Source: Hydractinia symbiolongicarpus | Taxonomy: Eukaryota > Cnidaria > Hydrozoa > Anthoathecata > Hydractiniidae | Reading direction: 5' to 3' | NCBI RefSeq assembly: GCF_029227915.1 | Contig: NC_079876.1 | Span: 27,937,828 to 28,001,827, forward strand | DNA length: 64,000 nucleotides | Part shown: piece by piece, positions 38,101 through 50,000 of the stretch | Numbering within the stretch: the stretch's first letter is position 1 | How the letters are laid out: each line of letters opens with the position of its first letter | Position numbers and translations under genes: made by a program | The notes under the pieces: generated by a model | What the model saw: the letters and a program-made list of their open reading frames with translations, nothing else | Databases searched by the model: none | Told to the model about the DNA's origin: nothing

Positions 38101-39310
38101 TTAAAAACAATGGCGGATGTAGCCATCTTTGTTTTGTCAGCCCAAACTTTAATCGCACTTGCGCATGTCCCGATCTCATGATGCTTGGTGAAGACAATAA
38201 AACGTGCACGAGGGCGGGTTTCCTGGCAACAACAATTTCCATAGCAGCAACCACTTCAATTTCCATGGCAACAACGAATTCCATGGCAACAACGACTTCC
38301 ATGACAACAACTTCGGTTAAGAGTACCATTAATACACGTACTAGTTCACCTTCCTCTCGTGGCGCTGACTCTACATCTACTGCTACTTCGACAACACCAG
38401 CAACATCTTCAATAACCTCAGCAGCAGCATCTCCCACAGCTGCTGATACCACTACGATGGCTTTAACCAGTGCAGCCTCCACTTTTACAGTCGATTCTTC
38501 TACACCTTCAACGTCCTCGTCCATTACCACCCATTCCTTGACTGCAGAATCCACTTTCAAAGTTACTTCTTTATCAACGTCATCAACAGAAGCAAACGTT
38601 ACGAAGGTGCCACTAAGCAATGTGAAGTGTACTACTCAACAATACAGATGTGTCTCTACGGGAAAATGTATTCCAGTAAGGTTTATCTGCGATGGTAAGT
38701 CTGACTGTGCACAGGGCGAGGACGAAAAAAACTGCATTGACAGCAGAACAAAACCTTCGAAATCGTTATCAACGATTGGTGTTGCGTTTGCTTCGTGTGC
38801 AGCGCTACTTTTCTTTGTTGTTGTTGCTGTTATCGTGTACCGTAAAAAAAGACGTCGTTCTGAGTTCAAGTAAGTAGTTTACTTCACTCGAATAAAGGTG
38901 GACGTAAAACTCTCGATGGTGCCAGTTAAGTTCGAGTGAAATCTCGCTTGTGGGTATTCTTTTTAGCATTCGATAGACCTTAGCAGTGTAGATGTTTTAA
39001 TGTGCTGAAGTAATTGAGGTTTGATTGTTTTTTTAGAATGACGTACGAAATGAATCGAGGTATGTTTTATGGTAAAAACGACGGAACCGAACCTGAAATA
39101 AAATACTTAACGAACCCTTCATCATCATCTGAAAATTGCAAGAAAAATCTGAACTTTGATAATGTGAATTTTAAAGAAATGGACGAATTAAAAGTTCCCC
39201 TTCACGTCTCGGAAATGTATGGTGAAACGGTTGACAATCAACCGTCAGACGATTCGTCTAACGACTTATGTTTTGATGATACTAGACCGATAATATCGCA
39301 TATGCTATAG
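26117..39310 (+). CDS. LDLR/VLDLR-family receptor
   Basis: Type I membrane receptor of the LDL-receptor family, expected to bind ligand at the cell surface. Thirteen exons: 26117-26186, 26447-26575, 29734-29871, 30153-30272, 30693-30809, 31349-31474, 32091-32459, 33232-33360, 34947-35198, 35736-36017, 36580-37074, 38086-38869, 39037-39310; 1094 residues, open throughout. Order: signal peptide (1-23), five LDLa repeats (24-233), a Thr-rich linker (about 234-285), three more LDLa (286-399), two EGF modules, the second calcium-binding (400-483), one YWTD propeller (484-742), a third EGF (747-783), a Thr/Ser stalk (785-920), a ninth LDLa (924-959), TM (971-993), basic stop-transfer RKKRRR and a 100-residue tail. 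Every intron except the last is phase 1. The N-terminal count of eight LDLa matches VLDLR, but the juxtamembrane ninth LDLa and the lack of an NPxY motif in the tail are unusual. Orthology to a single vertebrate member is not claimed. Confidence 0.92.
27533..28170. mobile_element. piggyBac-type MITE, 638 bp, TTAA target site
   Basis: Bounded on both sides by TTAA (27529-27532 and 28171-28174). Ends are CCCTATTTGGTC and GACCGAATAGGG, inverted with one mismatch. Both subterminal regions carry G/C runs and inverted GCGGATTC words. TTAA duplication with CCC-initial TIRs is the hallmark of piggyBac-type elements. No coding capacity is seen, so it depends on a transposase elsewhere. Lies in the second intron of the receptor gene. 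Confidence 0.8.
29496..29650. repeat. (GTCT)n-flanked repeat
   Basis: Two short GTCT/CTGT arrays (about 29498-29516 and 29632-29646) flank about 115 bases holding GGATGGGCGACCCCGTGG and TATAATGCCCATACACG. Probably an interspersed repeat with microsatellite ends, in receptor intron 2. Confidence 0.5.
34947..37074 (+). other. EGF-EGFca-YWTD propeller block (exons 9-11)
   Basis: Exon 9 encodes two EGF modules ([12 protein letters not shown], then DIDECS with a calcium-binding signature). Exons 10 and 11 together encode about 259 residues, the size of one six-bladed YWTD propeller, with blade motifs MIYWTG, LFWIDT, FIYWKS, RIYWAG and VYWIDG. In LDL receptors this block serves pH-dependent ligand release. 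Confidence 0.9.
37496..37862. repeat. About 120-bp tandem repeat, 3 copies plus a partial
   Basis: Units start with CATTTAGTTGACAAAAA-type words at 37496, 37624 and 37745, with a fourth start near 37856. Each holds TTAACTGTGCCAAATTT and TTTTAATTTTTGGAC. Unit lengths are about 128, 121 and 111. Lies in the intron between the propeller exons and the stalk exon of the receptor. Confidence 0.8.
38086..38869 (+). other. Third EGF, mucin-like stalk, ninth LDLa and TM (exon 12)
   Basis: One large exon encodes the third EGF ([12 protein letters not shown]), about 136 Thr/Ser/Ala-rich residues likely to be O-glycosylated, a complete LDLa ([16 protein letters not shown]) and the hydrophobic helix starting [10 protein letters not shown]. 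The stalk DNA is internally repetitive, for example CCATGGCAACAACGA. In the classical family layout no LDLa follows the O-glycosylated segment. The exon ends in phase 2 at a GTAAGT donor; read-through would give a stop directly after SEFK. Confidence 0.88.
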
Positions 39311-41039
39311 CATTGGTGTGTGTTAATGTTTGTGGTTTTATGCGACGAGTTTAGTATGTACCATTGAATTTCGAGAATATTGTTCCTTGAGTTTTTCTCA
39401 AAAAAGTCGCAAGGTTCATAGCGTCTGAAAAGTCAGGAAGAATCATGTGCTTTTGTCATGTGTCAGGAAATGCGAGAGAATCTTTTTTTAATTGCATTGA
39501 CAAGGAAACTCGGGGGAATAGATTTTTTCTGTCAAAACTTTTTTGATGAGTGATACCTTAACAAACGTAGATTTTGCTAGGCTCTTAGTAATTTTAATAT
39601 TTATTTATAAAATCGTTGAGTATTTATGTTTCTGGTAAAGAAGTATTTATTTTGGTATTTGTAGAACTTGTGTTTGTCTTAAGCATTGTTTAGTTGTAAA
39701 GTTTTGTTTGGGATTCTCCTGAGTGGTTTAAATCGCGAATATGATCTCCTCCAGAGGTGTTATTTGTTTTTAAGTTTGAGTTCAGATAGATTTCCTCTCA
39801 AGATGTTGTAATCCCGAAGTTTGAGTTCAGTTACAATCTCCCCCCGAGGTGTTATTTGTCTCAAAGATGGAGTTTACTTACCGACTTTTTTAATCGACGC
39901 TGTGTTTTACGTTTGGAAGTTGTAAATTATTTATTTTTATAGACCGCATTGAGGCGAAATATAGTTGGCGCTGACTAACTTTTTTCTTCTCCACAATGAA
40001 ACCCAACGCCTACCCAGTCCTTTTTTGATATCGGAACAGCAAGATGAACTTGAATACAACAGCGCGAAAATAAGGAGGCTGTGGAGCAAACTAGTGGGAA
40101 GTGGAATTACGAGGGAATTAAATTACTAACGTTACACATTTTCGGGACGAGTAATTTTCTCAAATTACGCGGATTCTTGTAGATCTAGTTAGAAATTATT
40201 TTCGCAAATCAAAACTGCAAAAATTAGAACGTTACTTGCTAAACTCGCAAAAATGTGAAGCGACTTTCAAAATTGCCTAAATTCCTATGAAAGGAAACTT
40301 TATGTACGGTTTTCGTTTCATGCAAGCAACACTCTCACACGTAACAAGCCTTAGGGCCATTTCCCCTTTTTATATTCGCGCCGTCCCCAATATAAGAAAG
40401 CGACAAGGAGCCCTTGGATTTTGGATTGAATTTTCTGCTATTTCGAAACTGGTTTCACTTGTGCTTGGTTTGAATACTTCTCATCACCCGAGTTAGGCGA
40501 GGCTCGATTGTCGAAAATGCTTTCTCATTCCACGCTATTTTATTTTCGCACTTTTTACGTCGCCTGGAAATGCTTCCTTATTCCGACTTTGTGACATCGG
40601 GTTTATTAAATTTCGGACACCCCAAAAAAGCATTTTTTATAATTTTTTATATATTAAAGCGTATCAATCAATTTATATTAAAAATATAATATATATTTAC
40701 ATCTCTTTAAGTTAAATATTAATATACGATAAACAGATAACATCTTATAAGAAGCGTCAACCATTCGAATAAGGCGCTCGATATTCCGGCTGTTTAAATA
40801 CTAATGATTTCTGATCAACAGGGTATTTTCTTTTTCGTTTTAATGGTGAAACTAGCAAAGCGAAAGACAGTCCTGCAATATTTTCGGCCAATAAATCGAG
40901 CGTTATTTAAAATTCTTAATTAAAAAATTAACAGCCGGTTTACACTAGACAATTATCAGACAATCAACATAACTTAGATCTAACAACGCGTTTCACGGCT
41001 AACGATGCTTAAAAATGTCTACTACAAATTATATAACTA
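39311..41039. other. Convergent intergenic region, receptor and DNAI4 3' ends
   Basis: The receptor (plus) and DNAI4 (minus) point into this stretch, so it should hold both 3' UTRs. No exon is recognised. Around 39720-39870 a diverged phrase (TCTCC..GAGGTGTTATTTGT..AAGTTTGAGTT) is repeated two to three times. On the minus strand an AATAAA lies near 40601-40606. Around 40190-40260 are TTCGC-rich words related to the TTTCGCGAA repeats. Confidence 0.4.
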
Positions 41040-44000
41040 TCATCGATCGACGTCGTCACTTTCAACGTCATCGGTGCTTCTCTCGTCTATGCCGTCATTT
41101 TGTGATAACGTTGACTTCATAATCCTTGACAGTATTGCGCCAGTCTGAAACATAATGTGGTTACTGTTTTAATTTTTTCGGTTAGGAGAAATCTTAGAAC
41201 TAAAAAAAAAATCTCAGCTTAGGGAAAACCTTAGAACTCAAATTTTGGCCTGCGGGATTGACCTGCAAAAAAAACTCAACTTAAGGAAAACTCACATTGT
41301 TCGGAGGTTTTTGTTGAATGTCTTGCAAAAAAATTTAAAGCCAATTATAAGTAACACCTACAAGGGTTGGGTGTCAAGACATTCTAAGGGAAAACTTAGA
41401 CCTTTTTTGCGTCAGGAATTGATATCTAACTGGTGTGAAATGTAGTACACGGACAGGGCTGCCAACAAGGATATATTGTTGCCTCGCTCAACCCTGAGTT
41501 TTTTACTAGGTTCTGTCAATAGTTGTCATCGTGCCTCGATTTACCGTATTTTTAGTTTCAAAACAATGATCATAAATATTATGAACAAACAAACAACATA
41601 CCTGATTTTCACGGCTCAAATTCATCTCACGTAATTGATAAATAGTCACGTGACCTTCACAATCTCCAACAAACAAAGCCTATATAAAAACAGTAAAAAT
41701 AAGGGCCCCTGCTCCTACTCGAACGCCACAACTAAAAGGAAACCACAGAAATTCTAGCGGTTTGGCGGAACCTATACTAATTATAGTCGTGTAGTAGCAA
41801 TTAAAATTAAGACAGAAACTTCCTTCAATAATGATAAAAAGTTTTTGAATTACCGACTAGCCAAGATTATTTTAAACGAAAACTCCCCTAACAACATAGC
41901 CGTGATCTAGGGGGATATATATATCCTTCTAACTCTGAAATAGTGTGAAAAATAGACATTAACCATAGCCTACATATAGTTTTGAAATTACAACCGTCAT
42001 ATATCACCTACTTGGAACAGCAGTCAAAATATCGCATTTTATTGCATTCTAATGGCAAAAAAAACCCTTCTAACTTTCTGCAATAACGTGACAACCATAA
42101 AACGCATTGTAAACACAAAGGACTTTTCTTGGCACAAGCTCGCAGAAGAAGTAACAGTTGCAAATTCCTGTGGTCATAAAGAATTATGTAAGTTAACTTT
42201 TTGGGACATGAAAGGAAATACTTGGTCAACAAAACAAAATTCACCGAGAAAAAGTCGGCAAATTGTTTAAATGACAAATCACATTGAAAATTTACGGCAG
42301 AATAAGTAAGGCTAGGGTACAGTAGGCGTAGTGTGACCCCCCCCGTCCAACACTAACTGGAGATACAGTATTTCTATTTTTATTATAAAGTCTTGTTCAG
42401 ATAATTTTTTTGACATTTTGTCATTTTGTTCACTATGCAAAGCCTTTTTTAACATTCCATGAAACTTGGTTCGCTTTGGCAAATATAAAATGGACATCGA
42501 AGTGTAGGATCAAACGGGGTAGGGGATGAAATACAATTAGGAGTGCGGTGGAAGTGGGTTCACACCATGGTGGGAATGTTCCGCCACGAAGAAGAATTTT
42601 CTTAGTTCAGGTTTGCGAAAACTTTCAAATAGATAAAACGGCGCAAATTTTATATCCTAATTTCAATTCATTTGTTCCCACGCGAAATGTTTTAAATCTT
42701 GGATAAACGTTTAAACTACACTATGTTATTTAATTTCGTCAGTGAAAAAGCATTTACATTGTTGCCTTAGTTTACCCAAAATCCGGAAAAATAGGATTTT
42801 TGATTGATTCGCGCCATATTGGAACTCGGGATACAATAGACTTCATTTATCTCAAACGTTTCCCTGTCTCGACCAAATAGAGGTTAGCATATGTAAAACA
42901 GGGAAAAAATTCAATATACTATACCTTCACTTTGCACACATCAAGTTAAACAATTCTCACCTCCGAATTAAGAGCGAACTTGACTGACGTCAGCTTCACC
43001 TTTTTTACTGGTAGATTCACTAATAATGGATCCAAACTAAAAAATAGATAGTGTTGTTTGTTTTGAGAAGATTCTGGAGTTATCGTCAGTCTACTGCTGC
43101 GTACATTTATCTAAGGATGATGATTATTGGAAACAAAGTTAAACCACAGCAAGGTGACGAAAACGTCCAAGTCCACTTCAACTTCAATATTTCTGTACCT
43201 GGCGAAGGAAAAGCTAAATGGACGCCGTGTTGGCACACAAACCTGGGGTAATAGTGTATAAAACTGTCTGAAATATAGACAAAAACGTGGGTGCTTTGCC
43301 CCCAGTTTATTTAAGTGACTAAGCTGGGTGCAGTAACAAACGCAATTAAAACGATGCGAATCCAGTGTGATAAAAATATCCTGACTTCGCCGCCGCCACC
43401 GCCGCCGCGATGAAAAGGTAAACCAACATATCACACTACTCTCTGTACGTGTGATTTAATAATGAAGCTTCGAAAGTTGTAAACAACTTATCTTCCCGTA
43501 TTTTCGTGCTTCCTAAATAAAATGCTTAACACTTGCCTCGTTTCACAACAAACGGGCATAATTTGATGTACGATAAAATGGATAAAAAACACAGGCAGAT
43601 TATCACCGGTTTATTCCTGTGATAGTTATCTATGTTTTATGTTTTCTTCAAGTGGTAACTCTTTATATATGAAAATAAATGCAGAATCGACAAAAAAGGT
43701 AAAAATGACAACATAACACAAACACATGACTGAACAAAATACATACGTGCTAACACTTAGGTCCCAGATCTCGATTTGTTGCTCGTTAATGGCAGCAAAC
43801 ATGCTAGCGGATTTCGGCGACCAATCAATATCCACAATACCTTTCTAAACGAAAACCAAAAAAGGTTGTACTTATCACAAAATTCAAACGATCCAAAAAA
43901 ATATTTCAAAAACACTTTGGTTGACATATCTCTGCGTGTATATATTGCATTTCAACTGTGAAGCACATTGCTGATGTGAAGCAAGAGCTGCTAACGAGTT

Positions 44001-47000
44001 TAACATATTTACCGTTGATGCTTGGAGAGTTATGATTGGTTGTAGTTTGTCCACGTGCCACAGGCGAACGGACCAATCAGCACTGCAACTTAAAAATGCG
44101 TTTTTGTTGAAAGGTGACCAAAGCGTGCGATACACAGAACCCTAAAAGAAGAACAACATTAAAGCGAGTTATTGGTAAAATGCAAATAGCTGTTTCTATC
44201 CTTTCGTCCTTCATGAGAATTCAAAGAGAAAACTATCGACATTTGAAATAGAGGGAATCGGTATGAGATAAAAAAATAAAAATCAGGGTTAAATCGCTCT
44301 TTTTTTTACCCTACCACATGAAATAAAACGTACATAACTAAAATTCGGAATAATTCTTAGCAGATATAATTAAGTGTAATAAGGCACTAAACTCCTCAAG
44401 AAATCCATTCGTGAAGACTGCGCGATATATGAAAAAAATATCTGCCTCTTTGCTTCATTACTAACTTATATATTGTTGAACTACTTTAAGTGCAAAAACT
44501 TTTCCGATCGAAACTTTTGCGTATGAGTCAAGATTTTACGAACATTCGTTCGCGAATTGATTTTTTACAAAATTTCGCAAACATTAACTTTCGTGAATAA
44601 CAAAGAGTTGACCTTAAAAACTTCAAGGATTGAACCTCAAAACGTATTTATTTCATTAGCAATGCATAAAACTGAAATTGGACCATTCTTGCGAACAAAA
44701 ATTTGCCGTTAACAGTACTATAGTGTAACAGTGTCCTTAAATCACGTCTGCGTCCAATTACAGTTACATAATGACATGTGCAAAACGTTCATACCTTGTG
44801 TCCAGAGTAAGTTTCTAAAAACTGTTCATTGTAAGAACATGAACATCGATGAATATGACCCTCCTCCGTTCCAGCGATATATCTAGATAGAGTGAACAAG
44901 AGTTAAACCTGGAGAAAAGATTCCGCAAAGATTAAACACAGGTATGGCGATTTTATGCCATTTTAAGTACAAACTTCCAGTACCTCCCCTGACTTGTATC
45001 AACTGTTTTGATCATGGACTATACACAACATTTAGCTTAATTAAGGCAGCAGATAATTCTGTAGTAAAAAAGGGTCCAGTAAGTGAGGCATGTTTTTAAC
45101 TCCTTTTTTTATTGACCCTAAAAATTTTGTATGACTTTCTACAAACCCTTTTCCTAAATTTTTTAAAATTCTTTCACTTTGTAGAAAAGTTGCAGTTAGT
45201 TGGCATCGTAAGAACAGATGCCATTTAAAACAGTTTTCTCGCCTTACGGTAAATTTCGAATTGAACTTTGAGCTCACAAAACCAGTTTGAAATAGCACCT
45301 GGTTTATACCATATAATTAAACCTCAGTCTTGCCTATGCTCTTAATGCCTATTTTACACTATGCAACGTTACTACTTACATGTTTCCATCAACAGGATGA
45401 AAATCGAAACACATCCCGGCAGCGTATCGGGAAATTAAAGCGTCGTTTTTCTTTGCCGCAGCGGCGTCGCTTTTTTTGTCGGCTTGTTTTGATAGGTTGA
45501 TGCGTTTCAACTTCATCAAGTCTAAAAAAATTGACACACCATTATGTAATTTTCGTCTGCCGGCTAAAAAATTAAGACAGTGCCATCCCGTCATTGACAA
45601 ATGGCATGAAAACAAACAGGGTTTCCAGCAAAAGTAATTTTTTATTTTCGTGATCAATTAAAATTCCTGTTACTTCTTTTATTTCCTTAATAAATTTAAC
45701 AAGATTTTAGGTTTTATCAGGTAGCCTTGTGGATTAATCAAAAAGAAATGGCAACTATTTCGAAGAACTTTTCTATTTTCTTGACACATACATTTTGATC
45801 CCTCAAGACTTCTTAATACTTTTTCCAAAAAATCTATTTTCAAATTTCCAGACAATTACCTAAACAGCAAGTTTCTTGTAACCCTTTAGTTTAAATTACC
45901 TTGATCAACGGACTATTTGCATTCTGTCAAAGCTAACAGTCAGGCAGAAGCACAAACTTTTAGTCTGTAGCCGTAAAACTTGCTAATGTGTTCATGAAAA
46001 CTTATGAGAAGAAAAAATATGTTGTGAGGTGCCACTCATCCAGCTAAACAAAAAAGTGAAGATGGAGTGCTAAAACATATTTGTTACCCATAAATTCAAA
46101 GCCTTTCCTAATCGACCATTGCGTTACACGTCCATCTGCTGATGAGGATATCAAAAGTTCGCCTTTTTCTTCCCCAGTCCCTTTATCTCGCTCAATCCAT
46201 CGCAACTGCCATACTGGTGCAGCATGCTTTCCTACACTTTCTCTAAAAATAGAACATACAGACAGTTGAAATAAGAAGCGTAACTTGTAAGCTACAAATA
46301 AGAAATAAAAAAACGTTCATAAAATTGTTTTAAACTTCTTGTGTTTTTGTGATTTATTCAGTCAGCCTCACTAATTTCAGGGGAAATACCCTGAAATTAG
46401 TGAGGCTTACTGCAGGACGGAACACAAAGGCGGTTCTTTGAAATTTCTGCTTAACTAGAGAACAGCCTTGGGTAGCCATAAACTCACCTTATGAACATGA
46501 GTTGAATGCTCTACTGACCGAAGCATGGACACTCAAGCATCAGAAAGAAGCAATGACCTTATCGAGAAAAAAGTTCTATTTTGAAAGAGGATCAAAATTT
46601 AATGTCCATACAGAACCAAACTAATGACGAGATGCACATTGACATTGGCAGCTGAAACAAAACCCTTGTAGGAAAGCAGCCTTGAAGTATCTCGAAGCAG
46701 GGCGATAATGCCAGTCCATGGTAGCATTTATGGTCATGTAGTGGCATACAAAGAGTCGACTATATCTATTAGAGTTTGACAGTAAAATCTGAAAATCAAT
46801 GCATGGTGTAGACTTAGGATGGGTGCGATTAAGGTCAACAAGTATGGTCAATTCTTACAAATTGTCCAATAAAGGTGCATCAACAGTACTTCGAACATTA
46901 TACACCGCGATCGTACCATTATACAAACCAACCTATAGAGAGAAAAATATAAAAATATTAAGTTCGTGAAATTAGAGAATGTTCAGTTAGAACATATTAT

Positions 47001-50000
47001 AAACCCACTCTCCATCGCACGTAATAATAACGTAAAAAAAGAACCAAAGGAAAAAAGAAAAATTAATTTTTTTTTCTGAAGTAAGGCAAAGCAGAACAGA
47101 ATCTATAGTTTTTACTTTTTTTTAAGCTTTAGTAAAAGAAAGTTGTCCTTTTGTTATTTTAAGGGTTTTTTTTGTGAAACATCTCGAAATATCCATAGAA
47201 ACATCATTACAGAAAGGGGACTTACTGCTAAAAAATTTGGATGAGATGCAGAGAAATCGATAGAAACAATAGCGCTCTTTGTTCTGAACTTTCGCTCAGG
47301 AAACTAAACAAAATGTCATAATGTAGAAAGTCAAAAAAAACCCATAATTAGTTGATGATGTTCCTCGAAATAATTTTCACCAACCAGGCTTGAGGTGTTG
47401 GAAGGAAAAATAAAAGGCAATATGTATGAACTTAAAAAGTTAAAGAACAAATAAGAAATTTCTTGTTTTAGTTTGCAGGCCTGGTTACCATACATTATAG
47501 TAGTTCTTAGCTTCTCTCTCTCAACCACAATGAGAATAAGAATAAGGTATAATTGGCACTGAGAGATGTAGAATAGTGTAACGTAACCATGTGTATTTTA
47601 TTCTCACACACAAAGTTTTGTAAAAATTTTGTTATAAGGTGCCAATACTTAGTGCAAGTGCCAACACACATTAGGACGTGTTCGTAAACACATAGATATA
47701 CATAACCAAACCTCTGGGTTCTTAATAGACCATATACAAGCCATTCCTTTCCCATCTGCTGAGAAACCATTTTCACCGTAACCAACACCAAGAAGGTCCT
47801 AAATTAAGATAAAGTTCAAATAGAATTCATTTATTATTGTGATAAATGCCTCAATCCACATCTATGACTGATATAAACAAGGCAGACAACTTAATTGTTG
47901 TTATTTTCTCACTTTGCAACTTCAGTTTTTACCAGTGTTATTTGCAACGACATATTCAGTCCTTTAGACCTCCTTACGTATTCAGCCCTTGCATAAACAA
48001 CCCTTATAAGCGAAGATTGAATGATTGTTTCGCATACCGTTTAGTAAACATAAAAAAGTATTCAAAATAAATAGGCAAGACAAGAAAACTGAAAGGTGAC
48101 TAATTACAGGGTTGTCTTTGTTCCACACCATACAGGTGACAGCAAATCCTCTTGTTTCTAAACATTCATATGACCACAAGCGAGATATATTGGGTCCCAG
48201 TTTGGTCTCATTTTCTTCTTCCGTTTCTTCATCAACGGGAGCTCTTGGTGCAACTAAAAAAATGTGTTCGTCTTTTCACAGAAAAAATTAAAGGAAGTGA
48301 TTAAAGTTGATTTTTGGTATCTTGATTTTACTCCCTACGCTGTTCACACTTACGCAAATTAATTTGGGTGCGCTATTGAGAGTTCATGGAAAGGCAAAAA
48401 TTTATGAGAGGTTGACCAGTACAGCATATCTAAAAGCACACTTAAAACACTCCATGTATGCTTATTGTAACACATGTACCAATCAATGTAAATGTTACTT
48501 TACACAATAAAAATCCTCAATTTGACGATTACTAAAAGTTGTTCAAAATTTGAAAGTCTGTCTAGCTGGAATTACTGTTTACTTATTAAAGCTAACAATG
48601 TAAAATGGTTCCAGTGGTTCTATGTATGCCTCTTATATGCTAACATGTAAAACACGTTTCATTATCTTTACCCAGAGTTGTTAGAAGCAAAAATAACTTT
48701 GTTTATAAAAAGTTTTCTTTTTGTTTCCCTTTTACATTATTTTAGAAAAAGCAAATAAGAATATTGATAACTTGGTTTTACTCCCTTAGCTACCCTCAGC
48801 CTACGCACATATTCACACTCATGCAAATTTATTTTAGTGTGCTATTGATAGTGCACCCACGGCAAATAATAACAAACATTGGTAAAACATACAAACTAAA
48901 TCCTCAGCTCCTCTGTATGCTACTTGTCGTGTGTGGTATAAATTCTGCACAATGATTCTCTCCAGAATAAATAAGTTGTCCTTCATGCTGTTCAGCTATA
49001 AAATAAAAAAACAAATGCATAACTATATCAGAAAAAACAATTCATACACCCCTCTAAAAAATAATACTTGTGTTCTACTTGTTCGTACACAAATAAAAAG
49101 TTGTCATACAGAAGCACAAAAATCAAACGCAATATATTTTTATTAAATTGGTGCGACAAATTTTCCACAGGGTAGTAACTAGTTCTTAATAGAAAATTCT
49201 CCACCAAGAAACGTTTCTTAAAAAAATGTACGGGATTCTGTCACAATAATGTACAGCTTAGTCATGAACAAGAGAAAGCTGTCTGAAGTAGGCCTAGAAA
49301 AATTGATAAATAGATTAAAGATATCTATTTAACTATTTTTTTATATACTTATTACAAAAAATATCAACATATTAACAAGGTAACAAGTCTATTTAACCTC
49401 TCTCGCTACGCCCACCAGCTGTAAGTGCAAGACAAGCTGGCAAAAATTACCTTCATAATTTTAGCCAATTGAGCGTTTGTGTCTGACGGTGCCACTGAGC
49501 TTCGTTCTGACTCTAAATTGTCAGGATCGGCTGCAACAGATATTGAACTACTTGAGATAAAGCTTGCACTGCTTTCTAAAAATATATGAAAAAATGTGAA
49601 CTAAAGTAGAGCAAACGTTTTCAAAAACAATGAAATATCCTTCGACTTCCTTATTCGAACTTTTACAAAGTTTTATTGGTTTGTGGCAGCCATAATTCTC
49701 TACTAGTCCTGCAAGGGTAACGTCACAAAATTGAATGTTTTCATTATAACCGCTATAACTACTTTTGGTTTCAAATGCGAATGGCAACCCACCGTGGAGT
49801 AAAAAACAACAAGATATTTGGCATACTGAAGGATTGTAATCAATTTTAGGGTTTGTAACTATGTCATTACTATGTTCTACTGAACCAAACCAAATTTTAT
49901 TTCTTTTTCATGTATTTACTTACTTATTTTCTTATGTACAACTAACTTCATGGTGTTCGATTTTAATTTTGTTCCTACATTAATATCTTCTGGCGCTAAT

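Noticed and set aside
38069-38620. 183-codon minus-strand frame
   Set aside because: Shadow of the Thr/Ser-rich stalk exon on the plus strand; the Val/Glu-rich product is an artefact of repeated ACA/TCA codons.
49253-49296. Possible DNAI4 exon reading AYFRQLSLVHD on the minus strand
   Set aside because: It resembles the expected AAYRQLP region but hits a stop before any good donor and has the wrong phase. The segment at 48995-48893 fits both phase and sequence.
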